In this document: positions 1 to 8,642 of the stretch, one piece after another
Numbering within the stretch: the stretch's first letter is position 1
Layout: every line of letters begins with the position of its first letter
Assembly (NCBI GenBank): GCA_958450865.1
Contig: CAUDNY010000001.1
Location: forward strand, 434,001 to 498,000
DNA: 64,000 nt
From: an uncultured Collinsella sp.
GTDB lineage: Bacteria; Actinomycetota; Coriobacteriia; Coriobacteriales; Coriobacteriaceae
Reading direction: 5' to 3'
Translations under genes and position numbers: made by a program
Notes under the pieces: generated by a model
Seen by the model: the letters and a program-made list of their open reading frames with translations, nothing else
Databases searched by the model: none
Told to the model about the DNA's origin: nothing

Positions 1-65
1 TGTTTCTTTTTTTATACCATTAGGGCGTTTTTAACAAATCCGCAGGAAATGCGAGCGCGAGCAAC

Positions 66-77
66 TACCGTTCACCG
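66..77. promoter_or_regulatory. CCGTTCAC-type operator candidate
   Basis: The sequence TACCGTTCACCG matches a motif (CCGT, two bases, ACGG) that recurs in several sugar and agmatine control regions of this window. Here it lies beyond the end of the permease gene, so it probably belongs to a leftward gene outside the window. The binding protein is unknown. Confidence 0.3.
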
Positions 78-175
78 ATTTGTTTGGTATATTTCCTTGC
101 CTTTGTACGACGTTCACTCTAGCTGTTATGCCAGTTTTAGCAGGGTAAAGTGCCCCAGAGACCCCGCAGAAACTG

Positions 176-211
176 CAGGGCGGCCACGGGATTTCCCCCG
201 GGACCGCCCTG
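176..211 (-). terminator. Rho-independent-like hairpin after the KdgT-type permease
   Basis: The arms CAGGGCGG and CCGCCCTG flank a GC-rich loop about 40 nt beyond the stop codon of the leftward permease gene. There is no strong T-run on the minus strand, so termination strength is uncertain. Confidence 0.55.
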
Positions 212-250
212 TGGCATGGTTAGTTATTTAGCTTTGATTGCCGCTTGGCA

Positions 251-1264
251 TTAGGCGGCTGCGGCGGCCTTGTCGGTCGTTGCCTTGCTGTGGCCCTGAC
301 CCTCAAAATGCTTGTAGCACCAGCTGGTGACCAGCGGGGTCAAAATGGCCGTCACGATAGCACATGCTGCAACCTGCGCCGTAGCCGTCGCGAGCACCGC
401 GCCGCCGTACATGGCCTCGTTGACGCTTGCCATGGCAGCAGGCGTGGCCACATTGGCTCCGGCGCAGCTCGAAATGGCCGCACCTGCGACACCCGTACCG
501 CCCGTGAGCTTATCGACCGCGATGACGGGAATTGCAAAGACTACCGAGCAGATCACGCCGAGCAGGATGCCGGGAAGACCACCGTTGATAAGCTGGCCAA
601 AGGTCATGGTCGAGCCCATGGCAAAGAAGACGAGCACGATGATGGCGGAAAGTGCCGGTGCCATCATCTTCTTAAAGCTCGGGAAGAGGTTACCCAGAAT
701 AATGCCGACGACGATCGGCAGGATGGCGCCCACGAGCGACCAACCGATCGGAGCCTGACCGGCAGCGCCGAGCACGATCATCGTGACCGGAGGGCCGACA
801 ACCAGCGTGGTGATTGCGACGGCACCACGCTCGGCCTCATTGCCCATGGTGCCCATCAGACCAGCGTACATAGCGTTGTTGGCGCCGGTGCAAGCGGCCA
901 GCATCACCATGGCAGAGATGCCAAACAGGTTGTCGTTGAATACATAAAGGATGAGCAGCGACACGGCAACGACCACGATCTGCTTGACGGCGATGATGAT
1001 GGCGCCGCGGGCAGCGGCGGCAGGAGCGCTCTTAAACGAAATCGTCGTACCGACGATGAGCAAAAAAGCGCCAACAAGCGGGCCTGCGCCCTGCTGGGTC
1101 ATGCCGAGCGTAAAGCTGCCGAGCGTTTTGAACAGGTCGGGGAACAGCGTGTTGAGCAGGCAGCCCAACAAAAGCGGCACCAAAATATTGGCACCCGGGA
1201 TGGAGGACATCTTAAAGAACGGCTCCTTTGCCGCCGGCGCCTCCACCGCAGTCGATTCACTCAT
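251..1264 (-). CDS. kdgT: KdgT-family 2-keto-3-deoxygluconate permease
   Basis: An integral membrane carrier of 337 residues with about ten hydrophobic segments, rich in Gly and Ala, resembling the 2-keto-3-deoxygluconate:H+ symporter family. Motifs such as ACTGANNAMYAGL near residues 125-140 and ISSCAGANVATPAA near 270 are typical of that family. I start at the ATG read as MSES because AAAGGAG lies eight bases before it; an ATG seven codons upstream has no ribosome site. It follows the SDR dehydrogenase gene on the same strand with a hairpin between them, so the two probably form a uronate/ketogluconate uptake and reduction operon. The substrate is inferred from family and neighbour. The C-terminus ends in an Ala-rich tail. 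Confidence 0.82.
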   Translation of the reverse strand: MSESTAVEAPAAKEPFFKMSSIPGANILVPLLLGCLLNTLFPDLFKTLGSFTLGMTQQGAGPLVGAFLLIVGTTISFKSAPAAAARGAIIIAVKQIVVVAVSLLILYVFNDNLFGISAMVMLAACTGANNAMYAGLMGTMGNEAERGAVAITTLVVGPPVTMIVLGAAGQAPIGWSLVGAILPIVVGIILGNLFPSFKKMMAPALSAIIVLVFFAMGSTMTFGQLINGGLPGILLGVICSVVFAIPVIAVDKLTGGTGVAGAAISSCAGANVATPAAMASVNEAMYGGAVLATATAQVAACAIVTAILTPLVTSWCYKHFEGQGHSKATTDKAAAAA

Positions 1265-1321
1265 ATATATCTCCTTTGGATGCATGCGAATCGTAGCCGC
1301 ACGCGCCTATGTCAGAAAGAA

Positions 1322-1353
1322 GGCGACGGTCCCGAGTCGCAGGAACCGTCGCC
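1322..1353 (-). terminator. Intercistronic hairpin between SDR and permease
   Basis: GGCGACGGT and ACCGTCGCC form a nine-pair stem between the dehydrogenase stop and the permease start. It has no T-run, so it may attenuate or stabilise the mRNA more than terminate it. Confidence 0.4.
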
Positions 1354-1372
1354 GAATAATCGTCGTGGGGTA

Positions 1373-2122
1373 TTACCCGTCCAGGACGATGCCGCCGTCG
1401 CAGTCGCCGATCTCGCCGTTCACGAAGCTGGCGAGGTCGGAAGCGAAGAACAGCACCATCTGCGCAGGCTCGCTGGCCTGGGCGGCGCGGCCCAGAGGAA
1501 TACCGTTGATGATGCGCTGAGAGTTCTCGTCAGAGAGAATCGAGGTCATATCGGTAAGGGTAAGTGACGGGCACACGGCGTTGCAGCGGACGCCAAACTT
1601 GCCGCCTTCCTTGGCGACTGCCTTGGTTAGACCGTTAACACCGGCCTTGGAGCTGGCGTAGGCGGCTGTGCCGAGCAGGCCGCCACCGATCTTGCCCGCA
1701 ACGGAACTCACGTTGACGATAGTGCCGGCATGGGCCGCCTTAAAGTGCGGATACACGGCGTTCATCATAGTGAAGGTACCGTTGAGGTTGATGTCGATGG
1801 TGCGACGCCACTCGGTGTCATCAATCTCGTCGAATTTCTTGGTGCTGATGACGCCAGCGCAGTTGATCAGGATGTTGGTTTGCGGCAGGTCCGTAAAAAT
1901 CTGCTCGACGGTCTCACGCGCCTTAGGCGCATCGGCAACATCGAGCTGATAGAACTTGTTGCCCTCGCCAAGCTCGGCCACAGCGGCCTCGCCCTTGGCA
2001 GCGTTCCTTGCGATGAGCGCGACGTGTCCGCCGCCCGCGACGATGCCCTTGGCGATCTCGAGGCCAATGCCCTGAGTGCCACCCGTGACAATCGCGGTCT
2101 TGCCCGTGAAGTCAAATGCCAT
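1373..2122 (-). CDS. SDR-family oxidoreductase, probably a ketogluconate/uronate dehydrogenase
   Basis: A 249-residue classical short-chain dehydrogenase. The cofactor motif TGGTQGIG spans residues 13-20, NCAG is at 87-90, the catalytic serine is in NVSS near 139, and the active-site Tyr155 and Lys159 lie in YASSK. The length is normal for the family. The start ATG follows AAGGGGGA at good spacing. Its partner gene is a KdgT-type permease just downstream on the same strand, so a KduD-like (2-deoxy-gluconate or 5-keto-gluconate) reductase role is reasonable. The exact substrate cannot be read from the sequence; other sugar-alcohol or 3-oxoacyl reductases of this family look similar. Confidence 0.85.
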   Translation of the reverse strand: MAFDFTGKTAIVTGGTQGIGLEIAKGIVAGGGHVALIARNAAKGEAAVAELGEGNKFYQLDVADAPKARETVEQIFTDLPQTNILINCAGVISTKKFDEIDDTEWRRTIDINLNGTFTMMNAVYPHFKAAHAGTIVNVSSVAGKIGGGLLGTAAYASSKAGVNGLTKAVAKEGGKFGVRCNAVCPSLTLTDMTSILSDENSQRIINGIPLGRAAQASEPAQMVLFFASDLASFVNGEIGDCDGGIVLDG

Positions 2123-2248
2123 GACTCCATCCCCCTTTATATAAGGTGTCTCCTTGCGGGAAGTTGGAGCATCGCACGTGGCGATAAATGAGTCCCAGTC
2201 GTCATGGTGGTGACAACCCCTCGCCTAACCGCGGGCATAATAGTTCTT

Positions 2249-2260
2249 TGAAACGCTTCA
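2249..2260. promoter_or_regulatory. LacI/KdgR-like palindrome
   Basis: TGAAACGCTTCA is a near-perfect palindrome of the kind bound by LacI-family sugar regulators. It sits in the 250-bp divergent region between the SDR gene and the MarR gene, just beyond a GCATAAT sequence that could be a minus-10 box. No LacI gene is adjacent, so this is a motif-based guess. Confidence 0.3.
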
Positions 2261-2372
2261 GCAATTGAATTTTTTAACTCTTTATGCGCTCTTTATATTG
2301 CCCACTGCATGAGGCCCGAATATGCGGGTATCATCTTTCACCGAAAATAGTTTCTAGTGTTAGGGGTTTTCG

Positions 2373-2822
2373 GTGGAAGATACCGATTTCCATGAGCTTG
2401 GGCGTCAGCTCTTAACTGAGTTTGGCAGCATGCATCATCGCATTTCACGCTCTGCGGACAAAGCTCTCGGCGGCGAGATGGCTGTCATGCGCGCCCTCAT
2501 GCTCGCTGGCGGTTCGCTCACGCCGAGCGAACTCGCAAATCGCGCCTGGGTCTCGAGTGCCCGCATCGCCAATATCTTACGCACTCTCGAAGCCAAGGGC
2601 TGGGTCGAGCGCGAGCACTCAAAGACCGACCGTCGTCGTGTACACGTCACGATGACCGATAAGGGATTCCAGAATCTCGAAATCAAACGTCGGGAATTCG
2701 AGGAGCGCACCGCGGCCTTCCTCGAGCAGCTCGGCGAAACAGATACCCAAGAGATGGTGCGCCTTCTAAGGCGTTTCAACGAAATTATCGACCGCAATCA
2801 AGAAAGGAGAGATGCCGAGTGA
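2373..2822 (+). CDS. MarR-family transcriptional regulator
   Basis: A 149-residue winged-helix regulator. The helix-turn-helix lies near residues 48-72 (LTPSELANRAWVSSARIANI) and the wing in the segment KTDRRRVHVTMTDKG near 82-98, the most characteristic MarR stretch. The gene starts at GTG. Its TGA stop overlaps the GTG of the first ABC exporter subunit by four bases, so regulator and exporter are translationally coupled. Autoregulation of a multidrug or toxic-compound exporter is the usual arrangement for such a pair and is inferred here. The ligand is unknown. Confidence 0.9.
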   Translation: MEDTDFHELGRQLLTEFGSMHHRISRSADKALGGEMAVMRALMLAGGSLTPSELANRAWVSSARIANILRTLEAKGWVEREHSKTDRRRVHVTMTDKGFQNLEIKRREFEERTAAFLEQLGETDTQEMVRLLRRFNEIIDRNQERRDAE

Positions 2823-5188
2823 GGATTCTCAAGCTCTTTAAAAAGCATGTCCTGGCACTGTTCACAGCTATCGTACTTATCGTAATCAGCTGCAACGCCG
2901 ATCTGGCACTGCCTACCTACATGAGCGACATCGTCGACGTGGGCGTACAGCAAGGCGGCATCGCCTCGCCCGTGCCCGACACCATTCGTGCCGAATCACT
3001 CGATGACCTTGAGCTCTTTATGAGCACCAAGGACGCCAAAGCTGTGGAGGCCGTGTTTAGCAAGGCTGACAAAAAAGGCATTCGAACGTACAAGGGCACC
3101 GAGGAAGAGCGTGCCGATGGCGGCAAGATTGCCGACATTATGAGCCTGCCCGAGACCGTCGTCCTTTCTCTCAACCAGGGCATCGACGCCAGCTCCATGG
3201 GCGACATGACCGGCGCATCCACCGAGGCAAGCAATGGCGGCGGCGGCGAGGCCATGCCCACCCCCGAGCAGATGGCGGCAATGACGCCCGAGCAGCTCGC
3301 CGAGATGCAGCAGAAGGCCACAGCGGCGCAAAACATGCAAAAGCAGATTGATGCCGACGGCGGCAAGATCACCATGAAGAGTCTGCGCCTAGGTGTCGAG
3401 GGCGGTCTGGTAGACCAAAGCAAGCTCGTCGAGGGCGCCAATGAAATGGCGGACAAAATGGGCTCCATGTCGGGCTCCATCGTGACCCAACGCGCCGTGA
3501 GCTATGTGCAAGACGAGTACAAGGCGCAGGGTATCGACCCCGCCGACGTGCAGAACGCCTACCTGGGCCGCATGGCGACCACGATGTTTGGTCTGTGCCT
3601 GATCTCACTGGTCGCCACCATCCTAACCGGCGCCGTGGCCTCGCGCACCGCCTGTTCCATCGCACGCGACCTGCGCCGCGAGACCTTCAACAAGGTCATG
3701 CACTTCTCGCCAGCCGAGGTGGGCAAGTTTAGCCAGGCCTCGCTCATCACTCGCTGCACCAACGACATTCAGCAGATTCAGATGGCCGCAACCCTGTTTA
3801 TCCGCATGTGCCTCATGGCGCCCGTCATGGGCATCGTCGCCGTCATGCGCGTCCTGGCCAACCACACCGGCCTGGAGTGGACCATCGCCGTGGCCATCAT
3901 CGCGGTCTCGGCCGTCGTCGGCGTGCTTATGGGCCTCACCATGCCCAAGTTCAAAAAGATGCAGAGCTTTGTGGACCGCGTGAACCTTACCGCCCGCGAG
4001 CTGCTCGACGGCCTTATGCCCATCCGCTCGTTTAACCGCGAGGAGCATGAGCTCGAGCGCTTTGACCAGGCGTCTCTCGACCTGATGACCACGCAGCTCT
4101 ACACCAACCGCGCCATGAGCTTTATGATGCCGCTCATGATGCTCGTCATGAACTGCATCACCGTGCTTATCGTCTGGTTTGGCGCGCAGGGCGTGTCCGA
4201 CGGCGTGATGCAGGTCGGCAACATGATGGCGTTCATCTCCTACACCATGCAGATCGTCATGGCGTTTATGATCCTCACCATGGTTTCGGTTATCCTGCCC
4301 CGCGCCGAGGTCGCAGCAGAGCGCGTGGAAGAGGTCATCACCTGCCCCACGAGCATCAACGACCCTGCCTCGCCCAAACTGCCCGCAGCCAGCGCGCCGC
4401 GCGGTGAGCTCACCTTCCGCGACGTGAGCTTCCAGTATCCCGATGCCCGCGCCGACGTCATTAGCGGCGTGAACTTCACCACGCATGCCGGCCAGATGCT
4501 CGGCATCATTGGCTCCACGGGCTCGGGCAAGTCCACGCTTGTGCAGCTGATTCCGCGCCTGTACGACGTCACGGGCGGCAGCATTTCGCTCGACGGCATC
4601 GACGTGCGCGACATGACCCTTTCCGAGCTTCGCCGCCGCATTGGTTATATTCCGCAGCAGGGTCGTCTGTTCTCGGGTACCGTCGAGAGCAACCTCAAGT
4701 TTGCCGGCGACATGGTGAGTGACGAGGATATGCGCCAGGCAGCACGCGTCGCACAGGCCGAGGACTTTATCGCCGAGCGTGAGGGCGGCTACGGCTCCCC
4801 CATCAGCCAGGGCGGCTCCAATGTCTCGGGCGGCCAGCGCCAGCGTCTGGCCATCGCCCGCGCGTTGGCCAAAAAGCCCGAGGTCGTGGTGTTCGATGAC
4901 TCGTTTAGCGCCCTCGACTACAAGACCGACGCGCGCCTGCGCGAGGAGCTGGCCAAAAACGTTACCGACGCCGCACTCGTGGTCGTGGCCCAGCGCATCG
5001 CGACCATCATGCACGCCGACCAGATCATCGTGCTCGACGACGGCCACGTAGTGGGCACCGGCACGCACGAGGAGCTGCTGCGCAGCTGTCCGGCGTACCT
5101 GGAGATTGCACAGTCGCAGCTTTCCGCCGAGGAGCTGGGGCTTACCCAAGAAGAAATTGCAGCCGTCATGGAAGGAGGCGAGCGCTAA
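2819..5188 (+). CDS. ABC exporter subunit 1 (degenerate ATP site, large extracytoplasmic insert)
   Basis: A fused membrane/ATPase half-exporter of 789 residues, about 200 longer than usual. The extra length lies between the first and second membrane helices (roughly residues 40-245) and includes a Gly/Met/Gln-rich stretch with MPTPEQMAAMTPEQLAEM. The nucleotide-binding domain has Walker A GSTGSGKST near 565 and signature SGGQRQR near 670. Walker B reads VVVFDD near 690, with Asp in place of the catalytic Glu, and the switch loop has Gln (VAQRIA) in place of His. This marks the degenerate half of a heterodimeric exporter of the TM287/288, LmrCD type. GTG start, coupled to the MarR gene before it and the second subunit after it. 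Confidence 0.9.
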   Translation: MRILKLFKKHVLALFTAIVLIVISCNADLALPTYMSDIVDVGVQQGGIASPVPDTIRAESLDDLELFMSTKDAKAVEAVFSKADKKGIRTYKGTEEERADGGKIADIMSLPETVVLSLNQGIDASSMGDMTGASTEASNGGGGEAMPTPEQMAAMTPEQLAEMQQKATAAQNMQKQIDADGGKITMKSLRLGVEGGLVDQSKLVEGANEMADKMGSMSGSIVTQRAVSYVQDEYKAQGIDPADVQNAYLGRMATTMFGLCLISLVATILTGAVASRTACSIARDLRRETFNKVMHFSPAEVGKFSQASLITRCTNDIQQIQMAATLFIRMCLMAPVMGIVAVMRVLANHTGLEWTIAVAIIAVSAVVGVLMGLTMPKFKKMQSFVDRVNLTARELLDGLMPIRSFNREEHELERFDQASLDLMTTQLYTNRAMSFMMPLMMLVMNCITVLIVWFGAQGVSDGVMQVGNMMAFISYTMQIVMAFMILTMVSVILPRAEVAAERVEEVITCPTSINDPASPKLPAASAPRGELTFRDVSFQYPDARADVISGVNFTTHAGQMLGIIGSTGSGKSTLVQLIPRLYDVTGGSISLDGIDVRDMTLSELRRRIGYIPQQGRLFSGTVESNLKFAGDMVSDEDMRQAARVAQAEDFIAEREGGYGSPISQGGSNVSGGQRQRLAIARALAKKPEVVVFDDSFSALDYKTDARLREELAKNVTDAALVVVAQRIATIMHADQIIVLDDGHVVGTGTHEELLRSCPAYLEIAQSQLSAEELGLTQEEIAAVMEGGER

Positions 5189-7044
5189 TGGCAGACGAGA
5201 CCAAGACTCAGATTCCCAAGCCCACCCGTCAGCGTGGCCCCATGGGCCGCATGGGCGGCATGCGTCGCGGCGAAAAGGCCAAGGACTTTAAGGGCACCAT
5301 GAGGCAGCTGCTCGGCTATATCGGCCAGCACAAGATTGCCGTGTTTGCCGCCGTCGCCTTTGCCGTGTGCTCGGTCATCTTTAACATTGTGGGGCCCAAG
5401 GTGCTCGGCCAGGTTACGACCAAACTGTTCGAGGGCCTGGTTGCCAAGGTCGACGGCACCGGCGATGTTGACTTTGATTGGATCGCCAAGACGCTCGGCT
5501 TTTTGCTCTGCCTGTATCTGGCAAGCTCTGTTTGCAGCCTCATCCAGGGTTGGCTCATGACCGGCGTCACACAAAAGATTTGCTACCGCATGCGCAAGGA
5601 GATTGCCGCCAAGATTGCCGTCGTGCCGATGAGCTACTTTAACGGCCACAGCAAGGGCGACGTGCTCAGCCGCATCACCAACGACGTCGATACGCTGGGT
5701 CAGTCGCTCAACCAGAGCGTGACGCAGCTTATCACGTCGGTGACGCAGATTGTCGGCGTGCTCGTCATGATGCTGTCGATCAGCCTGCCGCTCACCGGCG
5801 TCACCGTGCTCACGCTGCCGGCAGCCGCGATTATCCTAACCGTAATGATTCACTTCTCGCAGCCGTACTTCCGCGAGCAACAGCAAGTCCTGGGCACCGT
5901 CAACGGCATTATCGAGGAGGACTTTGCCGGCCAGAACGTCATTCAGGTGTTCGACCGCGCCGAGGCCTCGATCGAGGAGTTCGACCGTCAAAACGACCGT
6001 CTCTTTATTAGTGGCTGGCGCTCGCAGTTCCTATCGGGCCTGATGATGCCGCTTATGAGCTTGGTGGGCAACATGGGCTACGTGGGCGTCGTCGTGGTGG
6101 GTGCGCAGCTCGCGCTGACCGGCAATGCCACGCCCGGCGACATCCAGAGCTTTATCCAGTACGTGCGCAACTTTACGCAACCCGTGCAGCAGCTGGGCAA
6201 CGTGAGCAACACGATGCAGTCGATGGCCGCCGCAACCGAACGCGTCTTTGAGTTCCTCGCCGCGCCCGAGGAGGAGCAGAAGGCCGACGCCCAGATTCCC
6301 GAGAAGCGCCCCGGCCACGTTGAGTTCGACCACGTCAAGTTTGGCTACACGCCCGACAAGACCATCATCCACGACTTTAGCTGCGAGGCGCAGCCCGGTC
6401 AGACCATCGCCATCGTCGGCCCCACCGGCGCCGGCAAGACCACGCTCATTAAGCTGCTGCAGCGCTTCTACGACGTGGACGGCGGTTCGCTGCGCGTCGA
6501 GGGCGTCGACGTGCGCGACTGGGACCGCGCGGCACTGCGCGGCGAGTTTGCCATGGTGCTGCAGGATACCTGGCTGTTTAACGGCACCATCCGCGAGAAC
6601 ATCCGCTACGGACGCCCCGATGCGACCGACGCCGAGGTCGAGGCCGCCGCACGCGCCGCACGCTGCGACCACTTTATCCATACGCTCGCCGGTGGCTACG
6701 ACTTTATGATCAACGAGGAGGGCACTAACCTGTCGCAGGGTCAGCGCCAGCTCGTGACCATCGCCCGCGCCATTTTGGCCGACCGTCCGGCGCTGATTCT
6801 GGACGAGGCGACCTCCAACGTCGATACCCGCACCGAGGAGCTCATCCAGCGCGCCATGGATGCGCTGATGCAGGGCCGCACGAGCTTTGTCATCGCGCAC
6901 CGCCTGTCCACGATCCGCAACGCCGACGTGATCTTGGTAATTCGCGACGGCGACATCGTCGAGAAGGGCACGCACGACGAGTTGCTCGCCCAAGGCGGCT
7001 TCTACGCCGACCTGTACAACTCGCAGTTCGACGAGGCGGCGTAA
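5188..7044 (+). CDS. ABC exporter subunit 2 (catalytic ATP site)
   Basis: A 618-residue half-exporter with six membrane helices in residues 40-340 and an ATPase domain after 360. Walker A GPTGAGKTT is near 411, Walker B LILDEATSNVD near 536 with the catalytic Glu, and the switch His in IAHRLST near 570. The signature reads LSQGQ rather than LSGGQ. Together with subunit 1 this gives the asymmetric ATP-site pattern of heterodimeric exporters: consensus Glu and His here, altered signature paired with the partner's degenerate Walker B. The ATG overlaps the partner's stop (TAATG), so the two are made together. The exported substrate is unknown; drug or lipid export under MarR control is the likeliest role. 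Confidence 0.92.
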   Translation: MADETKTQIPKPTRQRGPMGRMGGMRRGEKAKDFKGTMRQLLGYIGQHKIAVFAAVAFAVCSVIFNIVGPKVLGQVTTKLFEGLVAKVDGTGDVDFDWIAKTLGFLLCLYLASSVCSLIQGWLMTGVTQKICYRMRKEIAAKIAVVPMSYFNGHSKGDVLSRITNDVDTLGQSLNQSVTQLITSVTQIVGVLVMMLSISLPLTGVTVLTLPAAAIILTVMIHFSQPYFREQQQVLGTVNGIIEEDFAGQNVIQVFDRAEASIEEFDRQNDRLFISGWRSQFLSGLMMPLMSLVGNMGYVGVVVVGAQLALTGNATPGDIQSFIQYVRNFTQPVQQLGNVSNTMQSMAAATERVFEFLAAPEEEQKADAQIPEKRPGHVEFDHVKFGYTPDKTIIHDFSCEAQPGQTIAIVGPTGAGKTTLIKLLQRFYDVDGGSLRVEGVDVRDWDRAALRGEFAMVLQDTWLFNGTIRENIRYGRPDATDAEVEAAARAARCDHFIHTLAGGYDFMINEEGTNLSQGQRQLVTIARAILADRPALILDEATSNVDTRTEELIQRAMDALMQGRTSFVIAHRLSTIRNADVILVIRDGDIVEKGTHDELLAQGGFYADLYNSQFDEAA

Positions 7045-7071
7045 AACCGGCGGCAAACAACCGCAATACCC

Positions 7072-7110
7072 AAAAACGGGGGCGCAGAATGAACTGTGCC
7101 CCCGTTTTTG
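7072..7110 (+). terminator. Rho-independent terminator of the MarR-ABC operon
   Basis: AAAAACGGGGGC and GCCCCCGTTTTT form a strong stem ending in a T-run about 30 nt after the second exporter gene. The A-run on the left would also allow termination of leftward transcripts. Confidence 0.9.
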
Positions 7111-7165
7111 TTCTGCGGCCCTCGAACCGCCTCCCCCGGGACCTGATTAACGGCCTCCCTCAAGG

Positions 7166-7403
7166 CCCCGTGGACAAAAAATGGCAAATATGAGTACTGT
7201 CACCTTTTTAGTAGCAGCCAAAACTGCCGCAAACAACCTCTTTGCGGCCTAGATATGCCTTCAAATTGATCAAAATGCCCGGCAGCATGCTTCTGTGTGC
7301 CAACGTTAAAGAACATATTTACTGTTGTGTCTATTATCTTGTAAGATCGATATGATACTACGCTAGCAACAGTACTCATATTTGCCATTTTTTGTCCACA
7401 GGG
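7166..7403. repeat. Long inverted-repeat element with 30-bp arms
   Basis: Positions 7171-7200 and 7369-7398 are perfect reverse complements over 30 bp (left arm begins TGGACAAAAAATGGCAAATA), and pairing continues with one mismatch into flanking CCCC/GGGG. The 168-bp interior is AT-rich compared with its surroundings and holds a smaller GCCGCAAA/TTTGCGGC hairpin near 7227-7250 but no convincing gene. It looks like a non-autonomous mobile element or a structured intergenic element. No target duplication is obvious. Confidence 0.7.
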
Positions 7404-7460
7404 TATGCCGCAGAAGATCCAACTTGCTCCAGCGTGCCGTACGTTGGCCCCCCTTCCGGC

Positions 7461-7508
7461 GAGCGCCGACATTTCCCCAGATAAAACCGACCAAAATAAA
7501 CCTGTCCC
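7461..7508 (-). repeat. Dispersed repeat, copy 1
   Basis: Read on the minus strand, this stretch (ACAGGTTTATTTTGG, then GGTTTTATCTGGG and AAATGTC) is nearly the same as 13769-13815 on the plus strand. A hairpin AAACCTG/CAGGTTT (7498-7522) overlaps its end, upstream of the DAHP synthase gene. Confidence 0.6.
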
Positions 7509-7610
7509 TTTTCGGCAGGTTTCACTTGCACTTTAGCGTGCGACAGCGGATAATGCCGAGCATTCGAGAATTCGCCAATTGTTGCCGTTAATTGATAAAG
7601 GAGGCCCCAT

Positions 7611-8642
7611 ATGGCCATGGAATTCAAGCGCAGGTTGCCGATCCCCATGGAGATCCGCGAGGAAATGCCGCTTTCCGCCGAGCTTACCGCCAAAAAGCAG
7701 GCATTCGACGCCGAGGTCGCCAAGGTCTTTACCGGCGAGGACGCACGCAAAGCGCTCATCATCGGCCCGTGCTCTGCCGACCGCGAGGACTCGGTGCTTG
7801 AGTACATGAACCGACTGGCCAAGGTCGCCGAAGAGGTCAAGGACAAACTCATCATCATTCCGCGCGTCTACACCAACAAGCCGCGCACCAAGGGCACTGG
7901 CTACAAAGGCCTGCTGCACAACCCCGACCCCGAGGCGCCCGATGACCTGCTCGAAGGCGTCAAGGCCATCCGCCACATGCACCTGCGCGTCATCGAGGAG
8001 ACCGGTTTCTTTACCGCCGACGAGATGCTCTACCCGTCCAACTACCAGTACCTCGTCGACTTGCTGAGCTACGTTGCCGTGGGCGCGCGCTCGGTCGAAA
8101 ACCAGGAGCATCGCCTGGTGTCGAGCGGCATTTCGGTGCCCGTCGGCATGAAGAACCCCACCGCCGGTTCCACCACCGTCATGCTCAACTCCATCTACGC
8201 CGCCCAGGCACATCAGAGCTTTATCTTCCGCAACTGGGAGGTTGAGTGCGACGGCAACCCGCTCGCACACGCCGTCATGCGTGGCTACATCGGTCTCGAC
8301 GGTCGCACCTACCCCAATTACCACTACGAACACCTGGAACGCCTGGCCGAGCGCTATACCGAGCATGCCGGCTACGCCAACCCGGCGGCGGTCATCGACT
8401 GCAACCACGACAACTCGGGCAAGCGCCCGCTGGAGCAGTACCGCATTTGCAAGGAGGTGCTCGACAGCTGCCGCCGCAACGAGTCCATCTCCAAGCTGGT
8501 CAAGGGCTTTATGATCGAGTCCTACCTGGAGGATGGCAATCAGCCAGTCGATGGCGGCGTCTTTGGCAAGTCGATCACCGACCCGTGCCTGGGCTGGGAA
8601 AAGACCGACTACCTCATCCACGAGATCGCGGAGCGGGTGTAG
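7611..8642 (+). CDS. aroF: 3-deoxy-7-phosphoheptulonate (DAHP) synthase, class I
   Basis: A 343-residue cytosolic enzyme that condenses phosphoenolpyruvate with erythrose 4-phosphate, the first step of the shikimate pathway. Family hallmarks in order are LIIGPCSADRED near residues 44-55, PRVYTNKPRTKGTGYKG near 84-100, GARSVENQEHR near 157-167, VGMKNPTAGS near 181-190, and IDCNHDNSGK with the metal-binding His near 260. AAAGGAGG six bases before the ATG fixes the start. It stands alone between repeat-rich regions with no other aro gene next to it. A structured repeat begins on the last base of its stop codon. The isozyme (aroF, aroG or aroH) and its feedback inhibitor cannot be told from sequence alone. 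Confidence 0.93.
   Translation: MAMEFKRRLPIPMEIREEMPLSAELTAKKQAFDAEVAKVFTGEDARKALIIGPCSADREDSVLEYMNRLAKVAEEVKDKLIIIPRVYTNKPRTKGTGYKGLLHNPDPEAPDDLLEGVKAIRHMHLRVIEETGFFTADEMLYPSNYQYLVDLLSYVAVGARSVENQEHRLVSSGISVPVGMKNPTAGSTTVMLNSIYAAQAHQSFIFRNWEVECDGNPLAHAVMRGYIGLDGRTYPNYHYEHLERLAERYTEHAGYANPAAVIDCNHDNSGKRPLEQYRICKEVLDSCRRNESISKLVKGFMIESYLEDGNQPVDGGVFGKSITDPCLGWEKTDYLIHEIAERV

Noticed and set aside
245..1567. Open frame of 440 codons on the plus strand across the KdgT-type permease and SDR genes
   Set aside because: His/Arg/Asp-rich shadow frame opposite two recognisable genes.
3623..5149. Open frame of about 500 codons on the minus strand
   Set aside because: It lies wholly antisense to the ABC exporter gene, is His/Gly/Asp-rich in the way of GC-rich shadow frames and has no ribosome site.
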